Assembly: GCA_905181815.1 (NCBI GenBank)
Contig: CAJIZA010000001.1
Location: forward strand, 744,001 to 808,000
Direction of reading: 5' to 3'
Origin: an uncultured Planktomarina sp.
Lineage (GTDB): Bacteria; Pseudomonadota; Alphaproteobacteria; Rhodobacterales; Rhodobacteraceae
Length of the DNA stretch: 64,000 nt
How positions within the stretch are numbered: the stretch's first letter is position 1; each line of letters starts with the position of its first letter. The position numbers were made by a program, and so were the translations under genes. A model generated the notes under the pieces. The model did not search any database. It had not been told where the DNA came from and saw nothing but the letters and a program-made list of their open reading frames with translations. Shown piece by piece: positions 39,333-48,577 of the stretch.

Positions 39333-39682
39333 GACACCTCGTCCAAAAGCGCCAAGATTTCATCTTCGTCTGTGTCAGCAGAAGTCGCTTTCAATTTACT
39401 CACCTGACGTTCCAAGCGCACTACCTGTATATGTTCGTTTCGCGCGGCTCTGCGGTGTTTCATCTCCCGCAGCCACTCCCAAACGAAGCCAATCAAGAGG
39501 CCCAAGGTCACGCCAAGGAAAATCACGACAAAGAGCGGGACTTGCATTTGCACGTTAAAACCGACCAGCGCGCCAAGAGCTTCTGGCAAGAGCGACAGGT
39601 TCACAGCCCCACGGTTGGCCAGGGCCACGACAATCAAGCTGATCGCAATAAAGCCCAAAACCATGTACCGCAGATAGCGCAT
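39329..39682 (-). CDS. LapA domain-containing (DUF1049) membrane protein
   Basis: This 117-aa protein has two membrane helices (about 4-22, [20 protein letters not shown], and 43-62, [20 protein letters not shown]), then a cytoplasmic coiled-coil ([21 protein letters not shown]). This layout matches LapA/DUF1049. In E. coli the related LapA helps in LPS assembly control with LapB. ihfB ends two bases upstream and trpF overlaps at the other side. Confidence 0.8.
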   Translation of the reverse strand: MRYLRYMVLGFIAISLIVVALANRGAVNLSLLPEALGALVGFNVQMQVPLFVVIFLGVTLGLLIGFVWEWLREMKHRRAARNEHIQVVRLERQVSKLKATSADTDEDEILALLDEVS

Positions 39683-39683
39683 T

Positions 39684-39965
39684 TTACTTCCCGTTTAGAC
39701 GGTCTCTCAAAAGCTTACCTGTTTTGAAGAAAGGAACATGCTTTTCTTCAACAGCAACAGACTCGCCGGTCCGCGGATTGCGGCCAATACGCGGATCGCG
39801 CTTTTTCACGGAAAAGGCCCCAAAGCCACGCAGCTCAACGCGATCACCTTCTGCCATCGTGTTTATAATTTCTTCAAAAATAGTGCTCACGATTTTTTCC
39901 ACATCACGCTGATGAAGGTGTGGATTTTCATCCACCAATTTTTGAACCAATTCTGAACGAATCAT
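39684..39965 (-). CDS. ihfB: Integration host factor subunit beta
   Basis: IhfB, 93 aa, is the DNA-bending HU-family protein. [20 protein letters not shown] opens the fold, [26 protein letters not shown] forms the beta arms, and [15 protein letters not shown] closes it. I start at ATG 39963-39965 rather than the upstream 40001, giving standard length. It follows rpsA, the typical alphaproteobacterial order, but separated by a terminator and about 260 bases. Confidence 0.95.
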   Translation of the reverse strand: MIRSELVQKLVDENPHLHQRDVEKIVSTIFEEIINTMAEGDRVELRGFGAFSVKKRDPRIGRNPRTGESVAVEEKHVPFFKTGKLLRDRLNGK

Positions 39966-40170
39966 AGTATCCCCCTCGAAACTGTAAAAGTCATAAGCCA
40001 CCCAAGCCTTAATGACAGGCTACAGGAAAACCAACCCGAATGTGAACCTATTGTTTTGTCCATAAGTAAAAAAAACTTAAAATTTGACATTTCAGGTGTG
40101 AAATTATCAAAAATATCATCTTTGCGTTAATTTTGGATCTTTTTTTAATGCAAACCAAGGCCTTGAGGCC

Positions 40171-40192
40171 AAAAAAAACCCGCCAAAGCGGG
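40171..40192 (-). terminator. Rho-independent terminator of rpsA
   Basis: On the minus strand CCCGC-TTTG-GCGGG is followed by TTTTTTTT (40171-40178). A second short hairpin AATAACCG-ttt-CGGTTATT spans the rpsA stop (about 40212-40230). Confidence 0.8.
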
Positions 40193-40225
40193 ATTTTTCA
40201 GATTTTTGTTCAATAACCGTTTCGG

Positions 40226-41902
40226 TTATTCGTCAGATTTAAGCGCGGCGCCCAAGATATCGCCCAAAGATGCACCTGAGTCGGAAGACCCATATTGCTC
40301 AACGGCTTCTTTCTCTTCCGCAATCTCACGCGCTTTGATGGACAGACCAAGACGACGTGTTTTCGCATCGATATTTGTGACGCGAACGTCCACTTTATCA
40401 CCCATGCCAAAACGATCTGGACGCTGCTCGGCACGATCGCGTGACAGGTCAGACCGACGAATGAAGGACTTCATGCCTTCATATCCGACTTCAATGCCAC
40501 CGTCTTCGATCGCTGTGACTTCAACAGTGATGATCGAGCCACGTTTCACGCCGCCGACCGCATCTGCGAATTTGTCGCCACCCAGGGCTTTGACAGACAG
40601 GCTGATGCGCTCTTTTTCGACGTCCACTTCAGAGACAACCGCCTGAACCATGTCACCTTTGCGATAATCACCAATCACATCTTCGCCGCGACCTTCCCAT
40701 GTCAGATCTGACAGGTGAACCATGCCATCGATGTCGCCTTCAAGACCGATGAACAAACCAAATTCAGTGATGTTTTTGACTTCACCTTCCACTTGGCTAC
40801 CTTCAGGATGTTGCTCCGCAAAGACTTCCCACGGGTTGCGCTGTGTTTGCTTCAGACCCAAGGACACGCGACGCTTCACGCCATCAATTTCCAGAACCAT
40901 CACATCAACTTCTTGCGATGTTGATACAATTTTACCCGGATGCACGTTTTTCTTGGTCCAAGACATCTCAGACACGTGTACCAAACCTTCAACGCCCGCT
41001 TCCAGCTCAACAAACGCACCGTAATCAGTGATATTGGTCACGCGGCCTTTGTGCTGCGAAGCCAGCGGGTATTTAACGCTGACGATATCCCATGGATCAT
41101 CCATCAGCTGTTTCATGCCCAGGCTAATGCGATGGGTTTCTTTGTTGATTTTGACAACTTGGACTTTCACAGTCTCACCAATTGTCAGGATTTCTGATGG
41201 GTGGTTGACGCGGCGCCAGGCCATATCAGTGACGTGCAACAGACCGTCAACACCGCCCAGATCCACAAAGGCACCGTATTCTGTGATGTTTTTCACCACA
41301 CCGTCGACGCTGTCACCTTCGGCTAGTTTGCCGATCACTTCAGCGCGCTGTTCGGCACGTGATTCTTCCAAGATCGCACGGCGCGACACAACGATGTTGC
41401 CCCGGCGACGGTCCATTTTCAAAATCTGGAACGGCTGTTTAAGACCCATCAATGGGCCCGCATCACGCACAGGGCGCACGTCAACTTGGCTACCTGGCAA
41501 GAAGGCCACAGCACCACCAAGATCAACTGTGAAACCACCTTTGACACGGCCAAAGATTGCACCGTCAACTCGCTCTTCGTCTGCATAGGCTTTTTCAAGA
41601 CGATCCCAGGCTTCCTCACGACGGGCCATTTCACGGCTGATGACAGCCTCGCCCTTGGCGTTTTCTGCGGCACGCAAGAAAACTTCGACCGTATCCCCTA
41701 CAGAGATGACGGGAGCTTCGCCGGGATCTGCAAATTCCTTAATATCTACGCGGCCTTCCATTTTGTAGCCGACGTCGATGATGGCTTGTCCCGCTTCGAT
41801 TGCGATGACTTTGCCTTTGACCACTGTGCCCTCTTCGGGCGTGTCAACCTCGAAGCTTTCTTGCAAAAGGGCTTCGAATTCTTCCATTGTTACGCTTGCC
41901 AT
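40226..41902 (-). CDS. rpsA: 30S ribosomal protein S1
   Basis: S1, 558 aa, helps mRNA docking on the 30S subunit. Six S1/OB repeats are visible, e.g. EGTVVKGKVIAIEAGQAIID, the repeat VDGVVKNITEYGAFVDLGGV, the next with GRVTNITDYGAFVELEAGVE, and VEGEVKNITEFGLFIGLEGD. The acidic C-terminus SDSGASLGDILGAALKSDE is typical of this lineage. Normally cmk lies directly upstream; here accessory genes intervene. It ends with a strong terminator. Confidence 0.96.
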   Translation of the reverse strand: MASVTMEEFEALLQESFEVDTPEEGTVVKGKVIAIEAGQAIIDVGYKMEGRVDIKEFADPGEAPVISVGDTVEVFLRAAENAKGEAVISREMARREEAWDRLEKAYADEERVDGAIFGRVKGGFTVDLGGAVAFLPGSQVDVRPVRDAGPLMGLKQPFQILKMDRRRGNIVVSRRAILEESRAEQRAEVIGKLAEGDSVDGVVKNITEYGAFVDLGGVDGLLHVTDMAWRRVNHPSEILTIGETVKVQVVKINKETHRISLGMKQLMDDPWDIVSVKYPLASQHKGRVTNITDYGAFVELEAGVEGLVHVSEMSWTKKNVHPGKIVSTSQEVDVMVLEIDGVKRRVSLGLKQTQRNPWEVFAEQHPEGSQVEGEVKNITEFGLFIGLEGDIDGMVHLSDLTWEGRGEDVIGDYRKGDMVQAVVSEVDVEKERISLSVKALGGDKFADAVGGVKRGSIITVEVTAIEDGGIEVGYEGMKSFIRRSDLSRDRAEQRPDRFGMGDKVDVRVTNIDAKTRRLGLSIKAREIAEEKEAVEQYGSSDSGASLGDILGAALKSDE

Positions 41903-42153
41903 GTGGCGTTAATTCCTTACGTTTATGTTTCTGGCCGTGCGGTTGTCTCCGCCGGTCTTGAGTTGCATTGGTCCTATTGAGCAAAGCGGATTGCGAACAC
42001 CAAGAAGGGCCGGTGATAGCCGACCCTGCCGCGATACTCATAATCCACGACTGTTGCCGCCGTTTGGACAGGGCTGCGTATAGGGGCAAAATTCCAATCT
42101 TGCAAGGGCCGATCACCGATGCAATGCTCTCTAAAAGGAGCGCCCTACGCCAC

Positions 42154-42472
42154 ATGCCGACCTTAACTATTCTCCAGATCTTTCATTCGACCCGCAAGCC
42201 ATGTTCACGGCCATTGAACACGCCATATTGGCCCATGATTCCGGCTCCGGCGATTGCAAATGCCGGAGCTATCCGGCCGAGGCCAGCAACCACACTCATC
42301 TGCTGATTGAGATCTCAATGCTGACCAAACCGCATCGAGATGAGGCTTTTAAGCGTACGCGACGCAATCGCAGCCACGGTCAAACACCACCTGACCCAAA
42401 GCTGCTATATCTCCCTGGCCATCACATATTCCGACGCCATGTACCTAACAGACCGGCACGACGTAGGTTGAC
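42154..42472 (+). pseudogene. Remnant of a 5-carboxymethyl-2-hydroxymuconate isomerase-like gene
   Basis: ATG 42154 starts MP, then one C is missing (ATGCCG-AC-CTT). The next frame reads LNYSPDLSFDPQAMFTAIEH, AILAHDSGSGDCKCRSYPAE, and SNHTHLLIEISMLTKPHRDE. A second shift near 42360 leads to RDAIAATVKHHLTQSCYISL and AITYSDAMYLTDRHDVG with stop TGA 42470-42472. About 106 residues in total, with N-terminal Pro2 as in the tautomerase fold, fit small CHMI-type isomerases of aromatic catabolism. The family call is tentative, but two clean frame switches with protein-like sequence argue for a pseudogene. It converges on the LacI gene. Confidence 0.5.
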
Positions 42473-42482
42473 CCGATGTCGT

Positions 42483-43505
42483 CTATTCGCGCGGACAGTT
42501 TGCGGGTGTGATGATTTGCACGTCTGCCGGGCCATCCGCCAACACCGGTGGGCGCAGCTTGTGATAGGCGATGATATGTTGAAACGCCCGGTCAAGATCT
42601 GCGCGGAGATCGTGATGTAGGACGAATGCCAACCGGCCCTGGCGCAGCAAACTGCGGTTTTCGCGATCCAAATCATGGGCAATAAACAAATCCGGTTCGA
42701 GCTGCACCTGGGCCAGCGTGGACAAAATGGCCGCATTGGCCCCGCCCATCGAATAGACACCGAGCAGGTGATCCAATCCACGCACCGCTTGGCGGATCTG
42801 CGCCGCCGTCCCAAGGGCCAGCCCTGCCCCGCCGCTTGCCTCACGCAGGGTGACCTGCGGGCACAGGCGCGCCATTTCAGCCGCAAAGGCCCGCGCCCGC
42901 GCCTCTTCCCCTTGAAACTGCCGGCGCGATGTTGTGGTCAATACCGCACCACTGCGACCGTGCAGCCATTGGGCAAAGAGATAGGCTGCGGTGCGTCCCG
43001 CATTTGCATTGTTCAACCCGACATAGGCCAAACGCGCACAGTCAGGGCAATCGGTAAAGACCGTCACCACGGGGATTTTTAGATCGATCAGCCGGTCAAT
43101 CTCAGCGCGAATTGTCGACACATTCTGTGCCTTGAGCACAATGCCCTGACTGCCCCGCTTGGCAATCTTGGACAGAGTAGCCACGGTTTTGGCAGGTCCG
43201 ATATCTTCTGCAAAGTGAAATCTCGGCCGAATGACCGCGGGCACAAATTTTGGCAGGACTTGGGTTGCAGCCCGGCGTAGCTCATCAGAAAATCTCCGGG
43301 GCGCTTCGACCACAATATCTATGAACATCCGCCGCCCCCGCGCAGCCAATTGCCCCTCTTGCCGTGTCAACTCCACAATCGCCGCCTGCACACGCCGCTC
43401 AGTCTGGGCACCGACATGCGCACGCCCATGCAATACGCGATCGACCGTGGCCAAACTAAGGCCCGATTGCAGTGCAATCTCTTTGAGGGGGAAAGGATGT
43501 TTCAT
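42483..43505 (-). CDS. LacI-family transcriptional regulator
   Basis: 340 aa. The N-terminal helix-turn-helix (FPLKEIALQSGLSLATVDRV, LHGRAHVGAQT) is LacI type, followed by a periplasmic-binding-like sugar domain (AQNVSTIRAEIDRLIDLKIP, GLNNANAGRTAAYLFAQWL, VYSMGGANAAILSTL). The ATG is 43503-43505; upstream extension to 43592 would enter the phyH start. It is divergent from the dioxygenase gene and its own start lies in a run of direct repeats, so autoregulation and control of the PhyH gene are likely. The inducer is unknown, probably a sugar or polyol. Confidence 0.82.
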   Translation of the reverse strand: MKHPFPLKEIALQSGLSLATVDRVLHGRAHVGAQTERRVQAAIVELTRQEGQLAARGRRMFIDIVVEAPRRFSDELRRAATQVLPKFVPAVIRPRFHFAEDIGPAKTVATLSKIAKRGSQGIVLKAQNVSTIRAEIDRLIDLKIPVVTVFTDCPDCARLAYVGLNNANAGRTAAYLFAQWLHGRSGAVLTTTSRRQFQGEEARARAFAAEMARLCPQVTLREASGGAGLALGTAAQIRQAVRGLDHLLGVYSMGGANAAILSTLAQVQLEPDLFIAHDLDRENRSLLRQGRLAFVLHHDLRADLDRAFQHIIAYHKLRPPVLADGPADVQIITPANCPRE

Positions 43506-43542
43506 TGAGGTATTTTTGAGGTATTTTGAGGAGTTTCTCAAG
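43505..43542. promoter_or_regulatory. Direct repeats and inverted repeat in LacI/PhyH divergent promoter
   Basis: The 11-base unit TTGAGGTATTT occurs twice in tandem (43505-43515, 43516-43526), followed by a partial third copy. The adjacent TTGAG-GAGTTT-CTCAA (43526-43541) is a 5-bp inverted repeat. Together they cover the start of the regulator gene and could be its operator, or slippage duplication. Confidence 0.45.
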
Positions 43543-43586
43543 CCATTTCCGGCTAGGCTCCATGCAACCCCAACCAGGAGCGCGTG

Positions 43587-44729
43587 ATGCAAGCCTATCT
43601 ATCCCCCGATGACTGCAATTTGGAAGAGTTCACCCAGCAGGTGATCCGCAGCCTCACCCCGCAAGAGGTGCCGCAGGCCCATGACATTCAAAACAACATA
43701 CCGATCTATGATGTCACACAGTTGGATCTCAGCGGAGACACCCGCGCCTTGAAAGTCGAATGGGCGCATGTGTTTCTCAAATCCGCTGGGGTGTTACTGC
43801 TCAAAAATGCCTTTCAAGACACCAGCTGCATTGACTCGGCCAGCGTGATTTATGAGCGCATCATCGCCGATGAAAAAGCCGCCCAAGGCGAGAAGGCCGA
43901 CCACTTTGCAGCCTCCGGCGCCAACGATCGTATCTGGAATTCCGCGCAAAAACTTTGCCACTATTCTCCCAAGGTCTTTGCGCAATATTTTGGAAATCTG
44001 GCGATTGATGCGGCCTGTGATGCTTGGCTTGGGCCAAATTACCAAATGACCGCGCAGGTTAATCTGGTGCGCCCGGGCGGCGCGGCTCAAAGCCCGCACC
44101 GAGATTATCACCTTGGGTTTCAACCTCGCGAGGTCTCCGCGCTCTATCCGGCTCATGTGCATGACCTCTCGCCTGTTCTGACGCTGCAAGGGGCGGTGGC
44201 GCATGTGGACATGCCAATTGAAAGCGGGCCAACCAAACTGTTGCCGTTCAGTCAACTTTATCGCCACGGCTATCTGGCCTTCACCATGCCAGAATTTCGC
44301 GACTTATTTGAGGAAAACTGCGTGCAAGTGCCGCTCAAAAAGGGCGATGTTCTGTTTTTCAATCCAGCACTCTATCACGCCGGTGGCGCCAATGTGAGCC
44401 CAGATATTCAGCGCATGGCCAATCTACTGCAGGTCTCTTCCGCCTATGGACGGTCATTGGAAAATTTGGACCGCCAGAGCATGACCTATCAACTCTATGA
44501 AGTGCTGGCGCGTGGTGATCATGGCCTCTCAGAACCGCAGGTCGATGCCGCAATTTCCGCCTGTGCGGAGGGGTATTCTTTTCCTACCAATCTCGACACC
44601 GATCCGCCCATCGGCGGTCTGGCCCCAGAAACCCCAGCCGCGCTGTGCCGCCAGGCCTTGGTCAACAAGATGCCGGTCGAGGAATTCAACGCCGCGCTGA
44701 CGGCGCTCTATAGGCGCAAACAGGCCTAA
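43587..44729 (+). CDS. Phytanoyl-CoA dioxygenase (PhyH) family protein
   Basis: This 380-aa Fe(II)/2-oxoglutarate dioxygenase has the metal motif HxD in GGAAQSPHRDYHLGF (near 170), the distal His in FFNPALYHAGGANVSPD, and the 2-oxoglutarate Arg in IQRMANLLQVS. The substrate cannot be inferred; members hydroxylate diverse small molecules. CAGGAGCGCG lies before ATG 43587. It is controlled presumably by the divergent LacI-type regulator and converges with an aldo/keto reductase, suggesting a small catabolic set for an oxidised sugar or polyol. Confidence 0.78.
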   Translation: MQAYLSPDDCNLEEFTQQVIRSLTPQEVPQAHDIQNNIPIYDVTQLDLSGDTRALKVEWAHVFLKSAGVLLLKNAFQDTSCIDSASVIYERIIADEKAAQGEKADHFAASGANDRIWNSAQKLCHYSPKVFAQYFGNLAIDAACDAWLGPNYQMTAQVNLVRPGGAAQSPHRDYHLGFQPREVSALYPAHVHDLSPVLTLQGAVAHVDMPIESGPTKLLPFSQLYRHGYLAFTMPEFRDLFEENCVQVPLKKGDVLFFNPALYHAGGANVSPDIQRMANLLQVSSAYGRSLENLDRQSMTYQLYEVLARGDHGLSEPQVDAAISACAEGYSFPTNLDTDPPIGGLAPETPAALCRQALVNKMPVEEFNAALTALYRRKQA

Positions 44730-44734
44730 AGGGC

Positions 44735-45733
44735 TTAGGCATAGCGCTCAGGCCCGGCCCATTGTGCCTCTGAATAGCGATCCCCATTGATCCAACCCAT
44801 GGGGAGCGCCGCTTCGACCGCTACCAGCTCCTCTGCGCTCAAGCCATAATTTGCGCCCGCCACAAGAGCCTTGAAATGGTCTAAGTTGCGCGTGCCCGGG
44901 ATGGGCAGGATATGGTCCCCTTTGGCCAAACACCAGGCAATCGCCAAGCCTGCCGCTGTCAAACCCATCTGTGCGGCTAGGGCGCGAAAACCTGCAGCCG
45001 CTTTGATATTCATGCTCAGGTTTGGCTCCACGAAGCGGGGGTTATTGGCCAAAAACGGCATGGATTGCACCGCCTCGCGCCCATGCGGTGCATCGGTCAA
45101 GAGGCTTCGCCCAACCGGGGAAAAGGCCACGAACATTGTGCCCAGATCGGCGCACGTTTGCAAGATTCCCAATTCCGGCGTGCGCGTCGAGAGGGAATAC
45201 TCCGACTGAAGCGCCGCCACGGGATGCACTGCATGGGCCACTCTGAGGGAAGTGGGAGAAATTTCTGAATAGCCAAAACCACCGATTTTGCCTGATCTTA
45301 TGAAACCTGCGAGGGTTTCAGTGACCTCTTCAATGGGCACAGAAGGATCGCGGCGGTGAATATAATACAGATCAATGCACTCTACCCCAAGACGCTCAAG
45401 GCTATTGTCTAATTGCTCCGTAAGATAGGCCGCTTCATTGTTGAACAAGCGGTTTGGATCTTTGCGGTCTGTTATTCCACCCTTGCTGGCTATGTGAAAA
45501 AACGATCGTGCTTGAGGATTTTCTAGCAAATAGGCACCGATATGACGCTCTGAACCGCCCATGCCATAAACGCTGGCCGTGTCGATATGGCTCACGCCCA
45601 GATCTCGCGCGGCATCTAGGATGGCAAATACCTCTTCGCGGCTCACCTCACCATAGAAGTTGGAAAACGACATGGCCCCGATGCCCAGCCGTGAGGTCGT
45701 GGCGCCACTGTGGGGAAAGCTACGGTTTTTCAT
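44735..45733 (-). CDS. Aldo/keto reductase
   Basis: 332 aa, AKR fold. The catalytic set is Asp-Tyr-Lys-His: [19 protein letters not shown] has Asp and Tyr, HIASKGG has Lys, [17 protein letters not shown] has His. [19 protein letters not shown] binds the cofactor. Its ATG 45731-45733 lies inside the 3' end of cmk (14-base overlap in another frame), so it is probably translated from the aroA-cmk message. It stands where rpsA would normally follow cmk. Substrate unknown. Confidence 0.85.
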   Translation of the reverse strand: MKNRSFPHSGATTSRLGIGAMSFSNFYGEVSREEVFAILDAARDLGVSHIDTASVYGMGGSERHIGAYLLENPQARSFFHIASKGGITDRKDPNRLFNNEAAYLTEQLDNSLERLGVECIDLYYIHRRDPSVPIEEVTETLAGFIRSGKIGGFGYSEISPTSLRVAHAVHPVAALQSEYSLSTRTPELGILQTCADLGTMFVAFSPVGRSLLTDAPHGREAVQSMPFLANNPRFVEPNLSMNIKAAAGFRALAAQMGLTAAGLAIAWCLAKGDHILPIPGTRNLDHFKALVAGANYGLSAEELVAVEAALPMGWINGDRYSEAQWAGPERYA

Positions 45734-46391
45734 TAGGGAAATCCTTTTCAATGGCCGCAATGGCCTGCGCAATCGCGGCGCTGAGAGTTAGATCAGAAGT
45801 ATCAATCAGCACCGCGTCCTGTGCGGCCACCATCGGGGCCATGGCACGGGAGCTGTCGCGAGTATCGCGCGCGATGACATCCTGTAAAACCTGCTCAAAT
45901 GTGGTCTCAGCACCGCTGGCCAGAAGCTCTTTGAAGCGCCGCTCGGCACGCACATCAGCATTGGCGGTGACAAAGAGCTTCACCTCGGCTTGCGGCACAA
46001 TCATGGTACCAATGTCTCGCCCGTCCAAAACTGCACCGCCCTCCCGGCGCGCAAAACGGCGCTGAAACTCCAGCAATTCCGCCCGCACCTCGGGCATCAC
46101 CGCCACATCAGAGGCCGCCTTTGCCACCTCTGCTCTGCGCAGACTGTCGCCTTGTAAATCATCAGCCGTGAGGTTTTGTGCCGCGCGCAAAGGATCGGAG
46201 CCGTTCAACACCTGCGCCCCAACGGCCCGGTACAAAAGCCCCGTATCCAAATGTGCCAAGTCAAAATGCGCCGCAATCTCACGGCTGATCGAGCCTTTTC
46301 CAGCGGCAGCCGGTCCATCAATGGCGATGGTGAAGGCGGCGCTTGAGCGCGACGGCTTGCGATGGGGGGGCTTGGCCTGCGCTGCGCTCAT
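45720..46391 (-). CDS. cmk: Cytidylate kinase
   Basis: Cmk, 223 aa, phosphorylates CMP and d[23 protein letters not shown] is the P-loop (near 21-41), [17 protein letters not shown] the CMP site, [20 protein letters not shown] and [20 protein letters not shown] the remaining signature segments. The N-terminus is about 18 residues longer than in E. coli. It overlaps aroA by four bases and the aldo/keto reductase by 14. Confidence 0.94.
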   Translation of the reverse strand: MSAAQAKPPHRKPSRSSAAFTIAIDGPAAAGKGSISREIAAHFDLAHLDTGLLYRAVGAQVLNGSDPLRAAQNLTADDLQGDSLRRAEVAKAASDVAVMPEVRAELLEFQRRFARREGGAVLDGRDIGTMIVPQAEVKLFVTANADVRAERRFKELLASGAETTFEQVLQDVIARDTRDSSRAMAPMVAAQDAVLIDTSDLTLSAAIAQAIAAIEKDFPNEKP

Positions 46392-47737
46392 ACGGAGGTC
46401 CGCGCAATGGAGGCACCCAAAGCTGCCATCAATGGCTCAAAAATCGGAAAAGACGTGGCCACCGGCCCCCCATCATCAATCGACATGCCTTCATGGGCGC
46501 CCATGCCCAGGATCAAAAACGACATGGCAATGCGGTGATCGAGGTGGGTTGCGGCCAGAGCGCCGCCTTTGACCGCGCCGCCCAACCCATGCACATGCCA
46601 CCAATCAGGACCGTCTTGCACCGTGACCCCCGCCGCGCGCAGCCCGGTCGCCATAGCTTCGATCCGGTCACTTTCTTTGACGCGCAGCTCTTTGACACCG
46701 TGCATCCGGGTCACGCCATGCGCAAAACTCGCCACCACTGACAATATTGGATATTCGTCAATCATAGAGGCAGCCCGCTCCGGCGGCACAGTGATCCCCT
46801 GCATGTCTGGGGAAAATTTCGCGCGCAGATCGGCCACAGGCTCGCCGCCTTCCTCGCGCATATTCTCAAATGTCAGATCCGCACCCATCTCTTGCAAAGT
46901 GTAGAACAGACCGGCTCGGGTGGGATTGAGGCCAATATTGGGCACTAAGACATCAGAATCTTCCACGATCAATGCGGCACAGACCGGGAAGGCCGCCGAC
47001 GAAGGATCACGCGGCACAATGATATTCTGTCGGCGCAATTCCGGCTGGCCCGTGAGGGTGATCACCCGGCCCGCATCGGTCTCTTCCACCGTCAACTCAG
47101 CGCCAAACCCAACCAGCATCCGTTCGGTATGGTCACGCGTGGCCTCTTTTTCAATAACAACCGTTTGGCCAGGCGCATTCAAACCCGCCAATAGCACGGC
47201 CGATTTCACCTGCGCCGAGGGCATAGGCACCTGATAACGCACCGGCAAAGGCTGCGCGGCCCCGACAAGTGTGAGCGGCAAGCGCCCCTCAGAGCGGCCA
47301 TAGGACTGCGCGCCAAAAAGTGCCAAAGGATCCGTCACCCGGCCCATTGGGCGTTTGTTCAAACTACCATCCCCCGTAAAGGTGGCAGCGATTGGAGAGG
47401 TGGCCATGGCCCCCATAATCAGACGCACCCCAGTGCCGGAGTTGCCACAGTCAATCACATGATCGGGCTCGGCAAAGCCGCCCACACCCACCCCATGCAC
47501 CGACCAGGAGCCGCCACCATGGTTGATGATCTCCGCGCCGAAGGCTTGCATGGCCTTGCCGGTATCCAGCACATCATCACCTTCGAGCAACCCTTGGATG
47601 CTTGTCTCGCCAAGGCTCAGCGCACCCAGGATCAGCGACCGATGTGAGATCGATTTGTCCCCCGGCACATCCGCTTGGCCCCGCAACGGGCCAGATTTAT
47701 GCGATGTCATTGGAAGTGCTGCGCCATGGCCTGACAT
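46388..47737 (-). CDS. aroA: 3-phosphoshikimate 1-carboxyvinyltransferase (EPSP synthase)
   Basis: AroA, 449 aa, forms EPSP in the shikimate pathway. [20 protein letters not shown] (near 25-44) binds phosphate, [20 protein letters not shown] is the PEP site, [17 protein letters not shown] follows, and [19 protein letters not shown] ends the second domain. The segments resemble the class of alphaproteobacterial EPSP synthases. The ATG at 47737 has AAGGGG upstream. Overlap with cmk marks the aroA-cmk operon. Confidence 0.95.
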   Translation of the reverse strand: MSGHGAALPMTSHKSGPLRGQADVPGDKSISHRSLILGALSLGETSIQGLLEGDDVLDTGKAMQAFGAEIINHGGGSWSVHGVGVGGFAEPDHVIDCGNSGTGVRLIMGAMATSPIAATFTGDGSLNKRPMGRVTDPLALFGAQSYGRSEGRLPLTLVGAAQPLPVRYQVPMPSAQVKSAVLLAGLNAPGQTVVIEKEATRDHTERMLVGFGAELTVEETDAGRVITLTGQPELRRQNIIVPRDPSSAAFPVCAALIVEDSDVLVPNIGLNPTRAGLFYTLQEMGADLTFENMREEGGEPVADLRAKFSPDMQGITVPPERAASMIDEYPILSVVASFAHGVTRMHGVKELRVKESDRIEAMATGLRAAGVTVQDGPDWWHVHGLGGAVKGGALAATHLDHRIAMSFLILGMGAHEGMSIDDGGPVATSFPIFEPLMAALGASIARTSV

Positions 47738-47810
47738 ATTCGTCCCCTTATAAGTTGACAAAGTGATAGCGCCCCAGCCAAGCGAGGTCCACTGCTGAGC
47801 GCTGGTCTAT

Positions 47811-48497
47811 TTAGGATTTTTGGAACGTTAGGTAATGTGGCCGACGGGCTTCCCGCAGGGCCTTTTGCTCATAACGCGTTGAGATCCAATCCCGCCAAGG
47901 CATGCGCCAATCCTCTGGTCCTTCTACCAGCCAGTCAAAGCCCGCCTTTGGCACTTCTTGCAAAGTTTGGCGCACATAATCCTCTATATCCGTGGCCACG
48001 CGAAACTTAGCGCCCGCCATCAGGCAGCGGCTCAAAGGCTCGAGATGCTCTGGCGTGACAAAGCGCCGACGATGGTGGCGCAGTTTTGGCCAAGGGTCGG
48101 GATAGAGCAAAAAGGCCTTGCTCACGCTTTTGTCGGGTAAAACATCCATCAGATCGCGGGCGTCGCCCATGTGCAATTTGATATTCTCAACGCCAGCCTT
48201 GCGCATTTTACCGAGCAACATGGCCACACCGTTGACATAGGGTTCCACCCCAAGAAATTGAACCTCGGGATTGGCCAATGCTTGATGCACCAAATGCTCG
48301 CCGCCACCAAACCCAATTTCCAGCCACAATGGCTTGCCTGCCGCGACCTGCTGCATGTCGAGCAGGCGCCGCTCGGGATTATCCGAGCGGGAGATCCCGG
48401 CAACGCTAAGCTTGGGCAAGTCTTCTTGCAGGTAACGCTCTTGCGCAGCATTGAGCGCTTTGCCTTTGATGCGCCCATAAAAATTTCGATATTCCAT
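47811..48497 (-). CDS. trmB: tRNA (guanine-N7)-methyltransferase
   Basis: TrmB, 228 aa, makes m7G46 in tRNA with SAM. PLWLEIGFGGGEHLVHQALA is the SAM loop, FLGVEPYVNGVAMLLGKM follows, and LLYPDPWPKLRHHRRRFVTP is the diagnostic PDPWPK segment. I start at ATG 48497 (MEYRNFYGRIKG); the frame to 48539 runs across the metK terminator. aroA starts about 75 bases downstream. Confidence 0.94.
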   Translation of the reverse strand: MEYRNFYGRIKGKALNAAQERYLQEDLPKLSVAGISRSDNPERRLLDMQQVAAGKPLWLEIGFGGGEHLVHQALANPEVQFLGVEPYVNGVAMLLGKMRKAGVENIKLHMGDARDLMDVLPDKSVSKAFLLYPDPWPKLRHHRRRFVTPEHLEPLSRCLMAGAKFRVATDIEDYVRQTLQEVPKAGFDWLVEGPEDWRMPWRDWISTRYEQKALREARRPHYLTFQKS

Positions 48498-48511
48498 GGC
48501 CAGTCTTTCAC

Positions 48512-48537
48512 AAAAAAGGGTGCGCCTGAGCGCACCC
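48512..48537 (-). terminator. Rho-independent terminator of metK
   Basis: GGGTGCGC-tcag-GCGCACCC hairpin (48518-48537) is followed on the minus strand by TTTTTT (48512-48517), in front of trmB. Confidence 0.85.
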
Positions 48538-48577
48538 AATTCGTCAGTGATAAGGGCCCGCTTGCGCGCTCCTGCGC

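Noticed and set aside
43505-43526. CRISPR-like repeats
   Set aside because: Two and a half tandem copies of 11 bases without spacers are not a CRISPR array.
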